A DNA stretch of 64,000 bases from Lachnospiraceae bacterium KM106-2 (GTDB lineage: Bacteria > Bacillota > Clostridia > Lachnospirales > Lachnospiraceae), in the NCBI GenBank assembly GCA_009731425.1, contig AP018794.1, positions 1,061,960 through 1,125,959 on the forward strand, read 5' to 3'. Below the pieces are notes generated by a model. It saw only the letters and a program-made list of their open reading frames with translations. It searched no databases and was not told the DNA's origin. Below, in pieces: positions 33,389 through 41,662 of this stretch (its first letter is position 1; every line of letters begins with the position of its first letter). The position numbers and the translations under genes are program-made.

Positions 33389-33843
33389 AAGTAGGAACAA
33401 AAGCACCAGAATTTACATTACCAAATCAAGATGGAGAAATGATCTCGTTATCAGATTATAAAGGAAAGAAAGTTATCTTATATTTTTATCCAAAAGACAA
33501 TACACCAGGATGCACCAAACAAGCTTGTGGGTTTGGCGAATTATATTCACAGTTTGAGGAAAAGAATGCTGTTGTGATCGGTATAAGTAAAGACAGTACA
33601 GCTTCTCATAAGAAGTTTGTCGATAAGTTTAGTTTACCGTTTACGCTCTTATCTGATCCAGAACTTCAAGTATTAGAAGCTTATGATGTCTGGAAAGAGA
33701 AGAACATGTATGGAAGAATCACGATGGGAGTAATTCGAAGTACGTATGTGATCAATGAAGAAGGAATCATTGAGAAAGCGTTTGGGAAAGTTCGTGCTGT
33801 AGAAAATCCTCTAAAGATGTTACAAGAAATCACAGAAGCTTAA
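33382..33843 (+). CDS. bcp: thioredoxin-dependent peroxiredoxin, Bcp/PrxQ type
   Basis: This 153-residue peroxiredoxin reduces hydrogen peroxide and organic peroxides using thioredoxin. The peroxidatic Cys44 and resolving Cys49 are in TPGCTKQACGF, the Bcp pattern with five residues' spacing. Other family elements (FYPKDNTPGC and the conserved Arg in VIRSTYVI) are intact. It starts inside the end of yaaA, preceded by AAAGGAG (33368-33374). The pair forms a two-gene peroxide defence unit. Confidence 0.95.
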   Translation: MLEVGTKAPEFTLPNQDGEMISLSDYKGKKVILYFYPKDNTPGCTKQACGFGELYSQFEEKNAVVIGISKDSTASHKKFVDKFSLPFTLLSDPELQVLEAYDVWKEKNMYGRITMGVIRSTYVINEEGIIEKAFGKVRAVENPLKMLQEITEA

Positions 33844-33868
33844 ATCGATTTCATTATCGGAATAGACC

Positions 33869-33897
33869 TTGACAGTATCCCAAGAAAAGCGAATAAT
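33869..33897 (+). promoter_or_regulatory. sigma-A promoter of the GNAT gene
   Basis: TTGACA (33869-33874) and AATAAT (33892-33897) are separated by 17 bases, directly after the bcp stop. Confidence 0.7.
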
Positions 33898-33935
33898 ATG
33901 TGTTAGAGAAATAAATAACGAAAGAAGAGATTACA

Positions 33936-34400
33936 ATGACATTTCGCTTCGCTACCGAACAAGATTATAGCGCAGTAGAGAATTTATTTTATCAGATATT
34001 TCGCAAGCATTTAGATTCTAGACCAGATATTTTTCATAACGGATCTCCATTAAGTGAAGATAGTTATCGTTCGATGCTAAAAGACCCTTATGATGAATTC
34101 TTACTTTGTGAGATCGATAAGAAAGCTGTAGGGGTCTGTCATTATAAACGGGTCACTTTCGAAGATTGTGGCGTTGTAAATAACCGTACGGTTTTGTATA
34201 TACAGGATTATGGTGTAGATAAAGCTTATCTAAGACAAGGGATCGGCACCTTACTATTTTCTAAAGTGAAGGAACGTGCGAGACAATGGAACGTCAACTC
34301 TATTGAACTAAATGTATGGGATTTTAATCAAGATGCGAAACTCTTTTATCATCAGATGGGATTCACACCAAGGAATACCAGGATGGAATTTCTAATTTAG
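33936..34400 (+). CDS. GNAT-family N-acetyltransferase
   Basis: This 154-residue GCN5-type acetyltransferase has the acetyl-CoA loop GIGTLLFSKV, preceded by the strand YIQDYGVDKAYLRQ and followed by SIELNVWDFNQDAKLFYHQMGF, the standard motif B. The acceptor substrate is unknown. It has its own promoter, and a membrane-protein gene follows 55 bases later. The family call is safe. A specific role is not claimed. Confidence 0.9.
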   Translation: MTFRFATEQDYSAVENLFYQIFRKHLDSRPDIFHNGSPLSEDSYRSMLKDPYDEFLLCEIDKKAVGVCHYKRVTFEDCGVVNNRTVLYIQDYGVDKAYLRQGIGTLLFSKVKERARQWNVNSIELNVWDFNQDAKLFYHQMGFTPRNTRMEFLI

Positions 34401-34455
34401 TTCACTTAATGTCATTATGTTTAGTAAAATGGAAACGATTAGGAGGCTGCAGGAG

Positions 34456-34830
34456 ATGGAAGAAAACCGAATCACAAAAAAAGATTTACTTTTCCTATTA
34501 GGGGGAATTGTAGTACTATCACTTTGTATTATGTTTTTCCTGTCAAAGCAGCAACACAGACAAGACAATGCCGATAAAGGTTGTGCTTGGATGAATGCTA
34601 CGTTATTAGAACGAAAGCAGAATTCCCTGATCGTAAAACCAGAGAGTAATCAGTGGATCTCTCGTGATATCAAACAGATCGAGATTCCGAACAAGGTAAT
34701 ATCAACAGAGGTAATCCCTGAAATCACCAAAAAGGATAAGTTACGAATCGTATTTAATGAGGATACCTTAACGAAATCAAATGCAAAGGGAAAGATCCGC
34801 ATTGTCTTTGCCGTATATAAATGGAACTAA
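34456..34830 (+). CDS. single-pass membrane protein of unknown function
   Basis: This protein of about 124 residues has an N-terminal charged segment, one membrane helix (about 12-31) and an extracytoplasmic beta-rich part (SLIVKPESNQWISRDIKQIEIPN). It resembles small anchored proteins with an OB-like fold. I use the ATG at 34456, since AGGAGG (34440-34445) lies at proper spacing. The longer frame from 34417 places this site inside the coding region. The gene ends at a strong terminator. Confidence 0.62.
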   Translation: MEENRITKKDLLFLLGGIVVLSLCIMFFLSKQQHRQDNADKGCAWMNATLLERKQNSLIVKPESNQWISRDIKQIEIPNKVISTEVIPEITKKDKLRIVFNEDTLTKSNAKGKIRIVFAVYKWN

Positions 34831-34877
34831 AGAAGTCGTTCTATACCAATTATGTGTATAGAACGACTTCTTTTTTT
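34830..34877 (+). terminator. strong terminator
   Basis: A 17-base arm (34830-34846) pairs perfectly with 34856-34872 and is followed by TTTTT. It is one of the longest stems in the window. Confidence 0.93.
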
Positions 34878-34971
34878 CGTTACGTGAGCAGCGAGCTCAA
34901 CTCTTAAATGGTAACAACTTATTTACAATGTTACAAAAATGTAAATTTATCTATATTAGGACAACTCTTTG

Positions 34972-35000
34972 TTGCAAATAAGAAATAAAAGGTATATGAT
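34972..35000 (+). promoter_or_regulatory. promoter of the DUF6273 gene
   Basis: TTGCAA (34972-34977) and TATGAT (34995-35000) are 17 bases apart. The leader downstream is about 65 bases long. Confidence 0.65.
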
Positions 35001-35075
35001 ACGTGAAGGAGAAATCCCACCCTACGCGTAAGGTTTTATATCAGGTCCAGTATTGATTGGAAGGGAATGAAGAAA

Positions 35076-36239
35076 ATGAAGAAGGAAACGATAGTTGAAC
35101 CAACGATTGAAGACATATATCAAGAGGCAGTCGGTTTATTTGATGGACTGAATTGCATGAATCCTTGTGATGATAAAATTAAAATGTATCAAGGTCTGAT
35201 TAAGAGATTTAAAGAGCTTGATGAATATGAAGATTCGAAAACCCTTGCAGTAAAATGCAATGAGATGATAGAGCAGACGAAAAAAGATATCATAGAACAG
35301 AATTATCAATATGCGTTGATTCATAAAGAAAATGCAGTTACGGTTGCTCAATATGAGGATGCCGTAAAAGAATTTGATCAGTTAAAAGATTATAAAGACT
35401 CTGTTGCCATGAAAGAAATTTGTGAGAAGAAACGGAAAGCAATCTCAAGACAAAGTGGACGTAAAGTTAAATTGATTTTGGCTGTGATCGTCATCGTGGT
35501 TGTTGGAGCAATTCTAGCGCAATTCACGAAATTTGGCAGTTATTATAAGGCCAATGCGTTGATGAAGGTAACGTTGTATTCTCAGGCAGCAGGTGTCTAT
35601 GATTCCTTAGATGGATATAAAGATTCTAAGGCAAGGTATCGTGAATGTGAATATCAGCAAGGATTACGGTTAATGAAGAAAGACGATTATGCTCATGCAT
35701 TAACAGCATTTCGTCATGCTGATTCTCATAAAGACAGCGATAAATATTTAGTACAAATGCAACGTACCGTATTAGCAAATAAGAAAGTAGGCAAGACCAT
35801 TCAGATCGGTAATTGTAAATGGTTGATCATTGATAAACAAGAAGATAGTGTTCTTCTCTTAAAGAAAAAATCAATGAAGAATATCCCTTATAGTACTAAT
35901 ACTAAATCAGTTTCGTGGAGAAACTCTAGTCTCCGTGCATGGCTTAATACTGAATTTTTAGAAGATACCTTTAAGGATACAGAGATTAAGAATATGCTCG
36001 GTTTTAGAATTAGTACCAAGGATCTTCCACTTTTCATATTAAGTAAAGAAGAATTAGCACATTATACAACAGCAACAAAATTAAAAAATAAGTCCAATCA
36101 ATGGTTACGTGATTCGGCAGGAAAGAATTCTAAGAATATTATGTTCTTGAATACAGATGGTTATGTTATGGAAGAAGGTTATCCAGCGGATAGTGACCAA
36201 TTTAGTGTAAGACCCGCATTTTGGTATTCTTTTAAATAA
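35076..36239 (+). CDS. membrane protein with helical repeats and C-terminal DUF6273
   Basis: This protein has about 387 residues. The N-terminal cytoplasmic part contains repeated helical units (YxDAVKEFDQLKDYKDS and similar), one membrane helix lies near 130-150, more repeats follow (AAGVYDSLDGYKDSKARY, ALTAFRHADSHKDSDKY), and a C-terminal DUF6273 domain has the pattern WLIIDKQEDSVLLLKKKS...WRNSSLRAWLN...FSVRPAFW. DUF6273 is common in Lachnospiraceae and may be carbohydrate- or peptide-binding outside the cell. I use the ATG at 35076, 9 bases after AAGGGA. The ATG at 35067 lies too close to it. Confidence 0.78.
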   Translation: MKKETIVEPTIEDIYQEAVGLFDGLNCMNPCDDKIKMYQGLIKRFKELDEYEDSKTLAVKCNEMIEQTKKDIIEQNYQYALIHKENAVTVAQYEDAVKEFDQLKDYKDSVAMKEICEKKRKAISRQSGRKVKLILAVIVIVVVGAILAQFTKFGSYYKANALMKVTLYSQAAGVYDSLDGYKDSKARYRECEYQQGLRLMKKDDYAHALTAFRHADSHKDSDKYLVQMQRTVLANKKVGKTIQIGNCKWLIIDKQEDSVLLLKKKSMKNIPYSTNTKSVSWRNSSLRAWLNTEFLEDTFKDTEIKNMLGFRISTKDLPLFILSKEELAHYTTATKLKNKSNQWLRDSAGKNSKNIMFLNTDGYVMEEGYPADSDQFSVRPAFWYSFK

Positions 36240-36257
36240 TTCAATTGTTAATACGAG

Positions 36258-36295
36258 GCTTAGTAGACAGATATCTTGTTTACTAAGCTTTTTTT
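36258..36295 (+). terminator. terminator after the DUF6273 gene
   Basis: GCTTAGTA (36258-36265) pairs with TACTAAGC (36281-36288), followed by seven T. Confidence 0.87.
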
Positions 36296-36346
36296 CTATA
36301 CAATAGGAATTAGTACTTAAGTAAATAATCAGAGAGGAGAAAGAAC

Positions 36347-36805
36347 ATGACAGCAGAAGTAATGTGGACGGAATATAAAAGGAATGTTCCAGAGGGAACT
36401 TCTTATGAGGCATGGGCTTTTGGAGGAATCACTCCAGAGAGTCCAGATCTATTAGCGGATCTAACGGCAAGGGGAATTAAGACGGCTACGGCGAGTGCGT
36501 ATCCTTTTTATGTGGTAGAGAAATGTCCCTTGCCACAACCAGGAGATCATTCTATTATTTTAAATCGTGCGGGTGATGCCGTTTGTATCATTAGAACAAC
36601 AAAGGTTACCGTCGTTCCTTTTTATGATGTATCAGCAGAACATGCCTATAAGGAAGGCGAAGGAGACCGCTCTCTTAGATTTTGGAGAGAATGTCACACA
36701 GAAGCCTTTCGTAATGAGTTAACAGAGATCCATGAAACATTTTCAGAAAATATGCTTGTAGTCTGCGAAGAATTCAAAGTCGTTTATCCGAATCGCAAAG
36801 GATAG
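36347..36805 (+). CDS. ASCH-domain protein
   Basis: This 152-residue protein has the ASCH fold, related to PUA domains and proposed to bind RNA or act on nucleosides. The segment KTATASAYPFYVVEKCPLP, the strand DAVCIIRTTKVTVVPFYDVS and the helix EGEGDRSLRFWRECHTEAF are typical of the family. AGAGGAG (36332-36338) precedes the ATG. The gene stands alone between two terminator-bounded units. The family call is secure and the function is unproven. Confidence 0.88.
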   Translation: MTAEVMWTEYKRNVPEGTSYEAWAFGGITPESPDLLADLTARGIKTATASAYPFYVVEKCPLPQPGDHSIILNRAGDAVCIIRTTKVTVVPFYDVSAEHAYKEGEGDRSLRFWRECHTEAFRNELTEIHETFSENMLVVCEEFKVVYPNRKG

Positions 36806-36890
36806 AAGGAAATTTGAAGAAAAATCATTGTACTATACAACATAAGATGATATAGTTTTTCTAACAATCTAAATAAGGAGTTAGAGCTAT

Positions 36891-37301
36891 ATGAGTAAAA
36901 TTAAAGTAGCCTTTGTATGCGTGCATAATTCTTGTCGATCTCAAATGGCGGAAGCGTTAGGAAAATTATTAGCAGATGATGTATTCGAAAGTTACTCGGC
37001 TGGAACCGAGTTAAGACCGCAGATCAATCAAGACGCGGTTCGTATCATCAAGCAGTTATATGGTATCGATATGAATGAATCACAGAGAAGTAAGTTATTA
37101 ACAGATATCCCTGCTGTGGATGTCGTCATTACAATGGGGTGCAATGTATCTTGTCCTAATGTACCATGCAAGCATAGGGAAGACTGGGGCTTAGAAGATC
37201 CTTCGGGAAAAGAAGACGTCTACTTTATCGAAACAGCAGAACGAATTAAAGAGAAGTTATTAGATTTAAAGAATAGAATCCAAACAGGAGCGATCTTGTA
37301 A
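36891..37301 (+). CDS. arsC: thioredoxin-dependent arsenate reductase ArsC (low-molecular-weight phosphatase fold)
   Basis: This 136-residue member of the arsenate reductase group derived from low-molecular-weight tyrosine phosphatases has the P-loop CVHNSCRS (Cys10, Cys15, Arg16). A cysteine-rich loop (TMGCNVSCPNVPC: Cys84, Cys88 and Cys93) can shuttle the disulfide, and the catalytic Asp is in LEDPSGK. It reduces arsenate to arsenite with thioredoxin. No arsR or arsB gene is adjacent, so it is an isolated copy. TAAGGAG (36875-36881) precedes the start. Confidence 0.88.
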   Translation: MSKIKVAFVCVHNSCRSQMAEALGKLLADDVFESYSAGTELRPQINQDAVRIIKQLYGIDMNESQRSKLLTDIPAVDVVITMGCNVSCPNVPCKHREDWGLEDPSGKEDVYFIETAERIKEKLLDLKNRIQTGAIL

Positions 37302-37313
37302 TCGTAGGGAAAG

Positions 37314-37343
37314 AGCTGACAATATAATTTTGTCGGCTTTTTT
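37314..37343 (+). terminator. terminator after arsC
   Basis: AGCTGACAA (37314-37322) pairs with TTGTCGGCT (37330-37338, one G-U), followed by a T tract. Confidence 0.85.
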
Positions 37344-37382
37344 GTTTGCCAATCTGATAATAGAAAAATAATATGTCATTTA

Positions 37383-37412
37383 TTGTCATATATGAACGAA
37401 CTTGAATATAAT
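37383..37412 (+). promoter_or_regulatory. promoter of the amidase gene
   Basis: TTGTCA (37383-37388) and TATAAT (37407-37412) are separated by 18 bases. Confidence 0.75.
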
Positions 37413-37433
37413 ACTATGAAGGAGTGATGATAT

Positions 37434-38459
37434 ATGGCATATAAAGTAGCAATTGATGCGGGTCATGGATCCAATACTTCTGGGAAAAGGACTTGTAAGT
37501 TTACGAAGACCGTCAAGCTATCTAATGGCAAGGTGATCAAAAAAGGGGAAACCTATAAAGAACACGAAGCGAATGTAATGGTATCCGATTTTCTTGCTAC
37601 AGAATTAAAAAGATGTGGATTCGCTATCTATAAAAGCGGATGGGATGATAAAGACGCAACTGATGATGCTGACATCTCCCTTAGAACAAGACAGAAAAGG
37701 ATCAAAGCAGCAAATTGTGATATTTCTATCTCCAATCATTTTAACGCATTCGGATCAAACTGGAATTCGGCACAAGGAATCGGAACCTTCATCCATTCCA
37801 CTAATTATCGTAATTCAAAAAAGCTGGCGACAAAAGTTTATGCTCAACTGATCAAGGGAACGCCACAAAAAGGACGAGGGATCAAGCAACAGGCATTTGC
37901 TATGGTAAACTGTACGTCTCTTGGTGTAAAAGCGGCCATTTTAAATGAATATGCGTTTATGACCAATAAGCATGAAGCGCAAGAACTTATGGCAGATGTC
38001 GACTTCTGTAAAGAGTGCGCTGTTGAAGTAGCGAAAGGCGTATGTAATTATTTCGGCGTGAAATACGTGGCAGTAGGAACTTCTAAACCCAAAAAAGAGA
38101 ATAAAGAGAAATCAAGCAGTAAGGTTTCCGAATCAGCGATGGTAAAAGCATTACAGACAGCTTTAAATAAAGATTATAAAACAGGATTAACTGTGGATGG
38201 AAAATATGGACCAAAGACCAAAGCAGGATTAGCTGGCCATATTATTAAGAACGGCTCAAAGACAAATAGCGTTAAGTGGCTTCAGACAAGACTGAATGAG
38301 CTCGGTTATACAGATAACAATAAAAAGAAATTAAAGGTCGATGGAGCATTTGGAAGCAAGACGGCAGCAGCTCTTAAGAAAATGCAAAAGGCATTAGGGG
38401 TAACCCAGGATGTAAAATTCGGTACTGCCACTATGGCAAAGATGATTAAAAAATACTAA
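37434..38459 (+). CDS. N-acetylmuramoyl-L-alanine amidase with two peptidoglycan-binding domains, endolysin-like
   Basis: This 341-residue protein has an Amidase_3 catalytic domain (about 1-210). Zinc ligands are in IDAGHGS, the glutamate in YKEHEANVMV and the histidine in SISNHFNAFG, and the catalytic glutamate is in AILNEYAFMTN. Two C-terminal peptidoglycan-binding repeats follow (about 235-285 and 290-341: VDGKYGPKTKAGL and VDGAFGSKTAAAL). It has no signal peptide, which is the layout of phage endolysins. No holin or phage gene flanks it, so it may be a domesticated lysin or be released by lysis. AAGGAG (37421-37426) precedes the ATG. Confidence 0.88.
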   Translation: MAYKVAIDAGHGSNTSGKRTCKFTKTVKLSNGKVIKKGETYKEHEANVMVSDFLATELKRCGFAIYKSGWDDKDATDDADISLRTRQKRIKAANCDISISNHFNAFGSNWNSAQGIGTFIHSTNYRNSKKLATKVYAQLIKGTPQKGRGIKQQAFAMVNCTSLGVKAAILNEYAFMTNKHEAQELMADVDFCKECAVEVAKGVCNYFGVKYVAVGTSKPKKENKEKSSSKVSESAMVKALQTALNKDYKTGLTVDGKYGPKTKAGLAGHIIKNGSKTNSVKWLQTRLNELGYTDNNKKKLKVDGAFGSKTAAALKKMQKALGVTQDVKFGTATMAKMIKKY

Positions 38460-38490
38460 GCATACGATAATAACGTTGTTCGCGTAAATA

Positions 38491-38517
38491 AAAGCCGGCA
38501 GTAAATGTCGGCTTTTG
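38491..38517 (+). terminator. terminator after the endolysin-like gene
   Basis: AAAGCCGGCA (38491-38500) pairs with TGTCGGCTTT (38506-38515, one G-U), followed by T. Confidence 0.83.
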
Positions 38518-38531
38518 TCTAACAAAATTAG

Positions 38532-38561
38532 TTGCACATACCAATAATTTGGGCATACAAT
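38532..38561 (+). promoter_or_regulatory. marR promoter with palindrome
   Basis: TTGCAC (38532-38537) and TACAAT (38556-38561) are 18 bases apart. The spacer contains CCAATAATTTGG (38541-38552), a palindrome that could be the binding site of the MarR protein encoded downstream. Confidence 0.6.
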
Positions 38562-38582
38562 AAATAAAAAAGGAGGCCTTGA

Positions 38583-39023
38583 ATGGAAGCAAACGCAAAG
38601 AACTTACGGGAGAGTGTTCGGTTATTAGAACGAAATCTCGGGATGCTAAATGAGTCCGATTGTAGTGTTACTTTGTCACAATGTCATGCCATCGTCGAGA
38701 TCGGGCGCAATCAGCCATTAATGTTAAAGATGTTAGCGAATCGACTTCAGCTTGATGTAAGTACTATGAGTAAAACAGTCGATCATTTGGTAAAACGTAA
38801 TCTGGTAGAGAGAAAGCAATCCGACGAAGATCGAAGAAAATTAGTTCTAACGTTGACGAAAGAAGGAAGGTTGATTTATCAAAAAGTCGAAAATAATATG
38901 GAACTTCAATTTCAGCAACTATTAGAGAAAATTCCAGTTGAACAAAGAGAACTGGTATTGGAAGGACTAACGGTTTTAAATACCGCTTTAAATCCAACCA
39001 AAAATGGAGGAGAAGAACAATGA
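38583..39023 (+). CDS. MarR-family transcriptional regulator
   Basis: This 146-residue winged-helix regulator has recognition segment LANRLQLDVSTMSKTVDHLVKRNLVERK, cited here as LDVSTMSKTVDHL, and wing QSDEDRRKLVLTLT, both typical of MarR. AAGGAGG (38570-38576) precedes the ATG. It overlaps the acetyltransferase gene by four bases (ATGA), so the two are coupled, and it likely controls both through the palindrome in its promoter. The ligand is unknown. Confidence 0.9.
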   Translation: MEANAKNLRESVRLLERNLGMLNESDCSVTLSQCHAIVEIGRNQPLMLKMLANRLQLDVSTMSKTVDHLVKRNLVERKQSDEDRRKLVLTLTKEGRLIYQKVENNMELQFQQLLEKIPVEQRELVLEGLTVLNTALNPTKNGGEEQ

Positions 39024-39520
39024 GATATGAAATAAGTAAGATGGAATCAAAGGATTGGGAGCAAGTGAGGAAAATCTATATCGAGGGTATTCAGACCCAA
39101 AATGCAACATTTCAGACGGAGGCACCTTCTTATGAAAGTTGGGATCAGGGGCATCTAAAGGAGTGTAGATATGTTGCTCGCTCTAAGGATGCAGTACTTG
39201 GATGGATCGCTCTCAGTCCTACTTCGAGCAGATGTTGTTACGCGGGTGTTGTCGAAGTTAGTATTTATATTGGTGAGAAGTATCAAGGAATGGGTATCGG
39301 CACGGCCTTAATGAAACAGGTGGTCTTAGATTCTGAAAAGGATGGCATCTGGTCTTTATATAGTGCTATTATAAAAGAAAATCAAGCAAGTATTGCCTTA
39401 CATAAGAAATGCGGATTTCGAGAAATTGGTACTCGTGAAATGATTTCAAAGATGCCAAATGGAATCTGGCATGATGTTGTTTTGATGGAGAGACGAAGTA
39501 AAGTCGTAGGAATTGAATAA
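39020..39520 (+). CDS. GNAT acetyltransferase, phosphinothricin-acetyltransferase-like
   Basis: This 166-residue acetyltransferase is of the Pat/YncA type. It shows YIEGIQTQNATFQTEAPSYE near the start (catalytic region TGIxTxxATF-like), the acetyl-CoA loop KYQGMGIGTALMKQ and the motif NQASIALHKKCGFREIGTRE. Related enzymes acetylate phosphinothricin, methionine sulfoximine or other amines. The true substrate is unknown. It is translationally coupled to the MarR gene, an arrangement consistent with a detoxification function. Confidence 0.88.
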   Translation: MRYEISKMESKDWEQVRKIYIEGIQTQNATFQTEAPSYESWDQGHLKECRYVARSKDAVLGWIALSPTSSRCCYAGVVEVSIYIGEKYQGMGIGTALMKQVVLDSEKDGIWSLYSAIIKENQASIALHKKCGFREIGTREMISKMPNGIWHDVVLMERRSKVVGIE

Positions 39521-39640
39521 AGACTAATTTCAGAGTCTAAATCATTCTTTATGAGTATTTGGTAGATAAGGATAGAAAAGTTTTAAGCAAAACATTATAC
39601 TATAGATGGGTTCTGAATTTCATATGTGAGGAGGTTAACA

Positions 39641-40063
39641 ATGAAAGAAATCAAAGGAAAACGTATTGCAAGAATCATGGTGCTATCTCTATTTATCGGA
39701 CTCTTCTCAATGACAGGTGTGATAACAACACAGCCGGTTACGAATACGCCAGTTGTAACAGAGGTGAAAGCCGCTACGATGGGACAAAAGAATGCTTTAA
39801 GAAGAGCAAAAAACTACTTGTCGATCATGGCATTTTCCAAAAAAGGTTTGATCAAACAACTAAAGTTTGAAGGCTATACAACAAAGGAAGCCAATTATGC
39901 CGTAAAACACTGTAAAGCAAACTGGAAGAAACAAGCGGTAAAGAAAGCAAAAAACTATCTTGATATGATGTCTTTCTCAAAAAGTGGATTACTAAAACAA
40001 TTAAAGTTTGAAGGATTTACAACAGCTGAAGCAAAATATGCAATCAAGAAAGTATATAAATAA
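39641..40063 (+). CDS. secreted protein with two Ltp-type repeats
   Basis: This protein of about 140 residues has a signal peptide (hydrophobic 10-30, cleavage near VKA-AT). Two tandem repeats of about 47 residues follow, each with the pattern A-NYLxxMxFSKxGLxKQLKFEGxTTxEAxYA (residues about 50-90 and 97-137). This is the Ltp domain, known from surface proteins and from the superinfection-exclusion lipoprotein of Streptococcus phage TP-J34. There is no lipobox, so it is secreted or loosely wall-bound. The start at 39641 has GGAGG (39629-39633) upstream. The longer frame from 39626 begins before that site. Confidence 0.82.
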   Translation: MKEIKGKRIARIMVLSLFIGLFSMTGVITTQPVTNTPVVTEVKAATMGQKNALRRAKNYLSIMAFSKKGLIKQLKFEGYTTKEANYAVKHCKANWKKQAVKKAKNYLDMMSFSKSGLLKQLKFEGFTTAEAKYAIKKVYK

Positions 40064-40178
40064 AATACGAGTACATAAAAAGATCATCTAATAGAAGGGG
40101 GCATGAAGAAATTCTGTCCCCTTTCTCACAATTCTTATTAGCAGTAATAATTACAGATAATCGGAGGTTACGAAAGAT

Positions 40179-40985
40179 ATGGTAAGTATTTATGATTGGT
40201 TTGGTTATGAAATACCAATACAAAAAAGATATCAATGGATCAAAGAGGCTGGATTTGATGGCGTCTTATTATGGTGGAGCGATGGCTTTGGAAGGGGAGC
40301 AAATTATCGAGATGGTGTAACGTATGCAAGAGACGCCAAATTAGAGATTGAAAATATACATACTCCAATTGAACATCAAAATGATCTCTGGTTAGATAAT
40401 CTAGCAGGAGAGGCGTTACTTAAATGCTATCTTCAATGTATCAGAGATTGTGCGGAATTTGAGATCCCAGCTATGGTGATCCATCTTCCCGATGAATGTT
40501 ATCATATTCAAGGAAATAGTTTTGATCGAATTAAAAAAATCGCAGATTGCGCGGAGAAGCTTGGAATCAATGTAGCGATGGAGAATCTAAGGAATCTCTC
40601 GAACCTGAAGTACGTTCTAGATCATACAGATTCAAAACGAATTGGTTATTGTTATGATGCTTGTCATCATGCAAACTATTGTCAGGATGAGGATTTATTA
40701 GGGGAATATGGTTCCAGGTTAATGGCAATTCATCTGCATGATAATGGTGGAGATAGGAAACAGCATCAATTACCATTTGATGGTTCTATTAATTGGAGCG
40801 AAGTAATGAATAAGATTGCGAAAACAGGATATACAGGTGCTACCGCATTAGAGCCAATGAATTGGGATTATCTTTCTCTTACGCCAAAAGAGTTTCTTAA
40901 GAGGGCATATGAGAAGGTGAAAAAATTAGAGAGATTACGAGGTGAGTCTAATGAAGGTATTGATCGTATATTGTCATCCAAGTAA
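40179..40985 (+). CDS. sugar phosphate isomerase/epimerase-like TIM-barrel protein
   Basis: This 268-residue protein is of the xylose-isomerase-like (AP endonuclease family 2) TIM-barrel group. Metal-site residues appear in VIHLPDECY, VAMENLRNL, YCYDACHHANY, AIHLHDNGG and ALEPMNWDY. Such proteins act on sugars, inositols or related compounds, and the substrate is unknown. CGGAGG (40162-40167) precedes the start. The gene overlaps the downstream oxidoreductase by 35 bases, so the two are coupled. Confidence 0.82.
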   Translation: MVSIYDWFGYEIPIQKRYQWIKEAGFDGVLLWWSDGFGRGANYRDGVTYARDAKLEIENIHTPIEHQNDLWLDNLAGEALLKCYLQCIRDCAEFEIPAMVIHLPDECYHIQGNSFDRIKKIADCAEKLGINVAMENLRNLSNLKYVLDHTDSKRIGYCYDACHHANYCQDEDLLGEYGSRLMAIHLHDNGGDRKQHQLPFDGSINWSEVMNKIAKTGYTGATALEPMNWDYLSLTPKEFLKRAYEKVKKLERLRGESNEGIDRILSSK

Positions 40986-41538
40986 AAAGAGCTTTACCAA
41001 TCAGGTAAAAGAGAAATTTATAAAAGGATTAATCGACGCAGGTCATAGTTATATGGTCTCGGACCTGTATGAAAGTGATTTTAATGGAGAGCTTAGTGAA
41101 GCGGAATATTTAAGAGAAACCTATTATCAAGCAGATCAGCCGGTATCAAGGGATGTTCAGTTAGAACAAGATAAAATACAGCAATCTGATGCGATCGTAT
41201 TTATCTATCCTGTATTTTGGACGGAAGCACCGGCTAAATTGGTTGGCTGGTTTGATCGCGTCTGGACGAGTGGATTTGCTTACACCCCTCATCCAACCAT
41301 GAAGACATTAAAGAAGGTCTTCATGATCGCAGTGGCGGGTAAGACACAACAAGCCTTAGACGAGACCGGCGAAGCGCAGGCAATGAGAACGGTCATGTTA
41401 GGAGACCGGATTCGCGATCGAGCAATTGATAAGGAAATGGTTCTCTTAGATGGTATTACTCACTGGGAGGAAGAATTAAGAAATAGCAAGATGAAAGAAC
41501 ATTTAAAGACCGCTTATCAGCTTGGTTTAGGGTTCTGA
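40951..41538 (+). CDS. NAD(P)H dehydrogenase (quinone)-like flavoprotein
   Basis: This protein of about 195 residues has a flavodoxin-like fold and belongs to the KefF/NQO1/MdaB group. The FMN or FAD phosphate loop is VYCHPSKKSFTNQV, and FIYPVFWTEAPAKLVGWFDRVW is the family signature, cited here as YPVFWTEAPAKL. GAGGTG (40939-40944) favours the ATG at 40951 over the GTG at 40942. It would reduce quinones or similar electrophiles. It ends at a terminator and lies upstream of a MarR-regulated unit. Confidence 0.87.
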   Translation: MKVLIVYCHPSKKSFTNQVKEKFIKGLIDAGHSYMVSDLYESDFNGELSEAEYLRETYYQADQPVSRDVQLEQDKIQQSDAIVFIYPVFWTEAPAKLVGWFDRVWTSGFAYTPHPTMKTLKKVFMIAVAGKTQQALDETGEAQAMRTVMLGDRIRDRAIDKEMVLLDGITHWEEELRNSKMKEHLKTAYQLGLGF

Positions 41539-41548
41539 TCAATTACAG

Positions 41549-41586
41549 AAAAGCTTTGGAATGGAATCCATTTCAGAGCTTTTTTC
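41549..41586 (+). terminator. terminator after the flavoprotein gene
   Basis: A nearly perfect 15-pair stem (about 41550-41564 with 41568-41582, including G-U pairs) with a short loop is followed by TTT. Confidence 0.85.
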
Positions 41587-41595
41587 ATAAGATCA

Positions 41596-41640
41596 TTGAC
41601 AAATAGGTAACTAGTTACTATAATAAACGTAACAAGTTAC
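41596..41640 (+). promoter_or_regulatory. promoter with two MarR-type operators
   Basis: TTGACA (41596-41601) and TATAAT (41619-41624) have a 17-base spacer. The spacer holds the perfect palindrome GTAACTAGTTAC (41607-41618). A second copy, GTAACAAGTTAC (41629-41640), covers the start site. The MarR gene begins at 41663, so autorepression is likely. Confidence 0.88.
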
Positions 41641-41662
41641 ATAAATGTTATGGAGGTGCAAT

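Noticed and set aside
39559-39870. 103-codon plus-strand frame overlapping the Ltp gene
   Set aside because: It is out of frame with the Ltp-repeat protein, which has a signal peptide, a ribosome-binding site and recognisable repeats.
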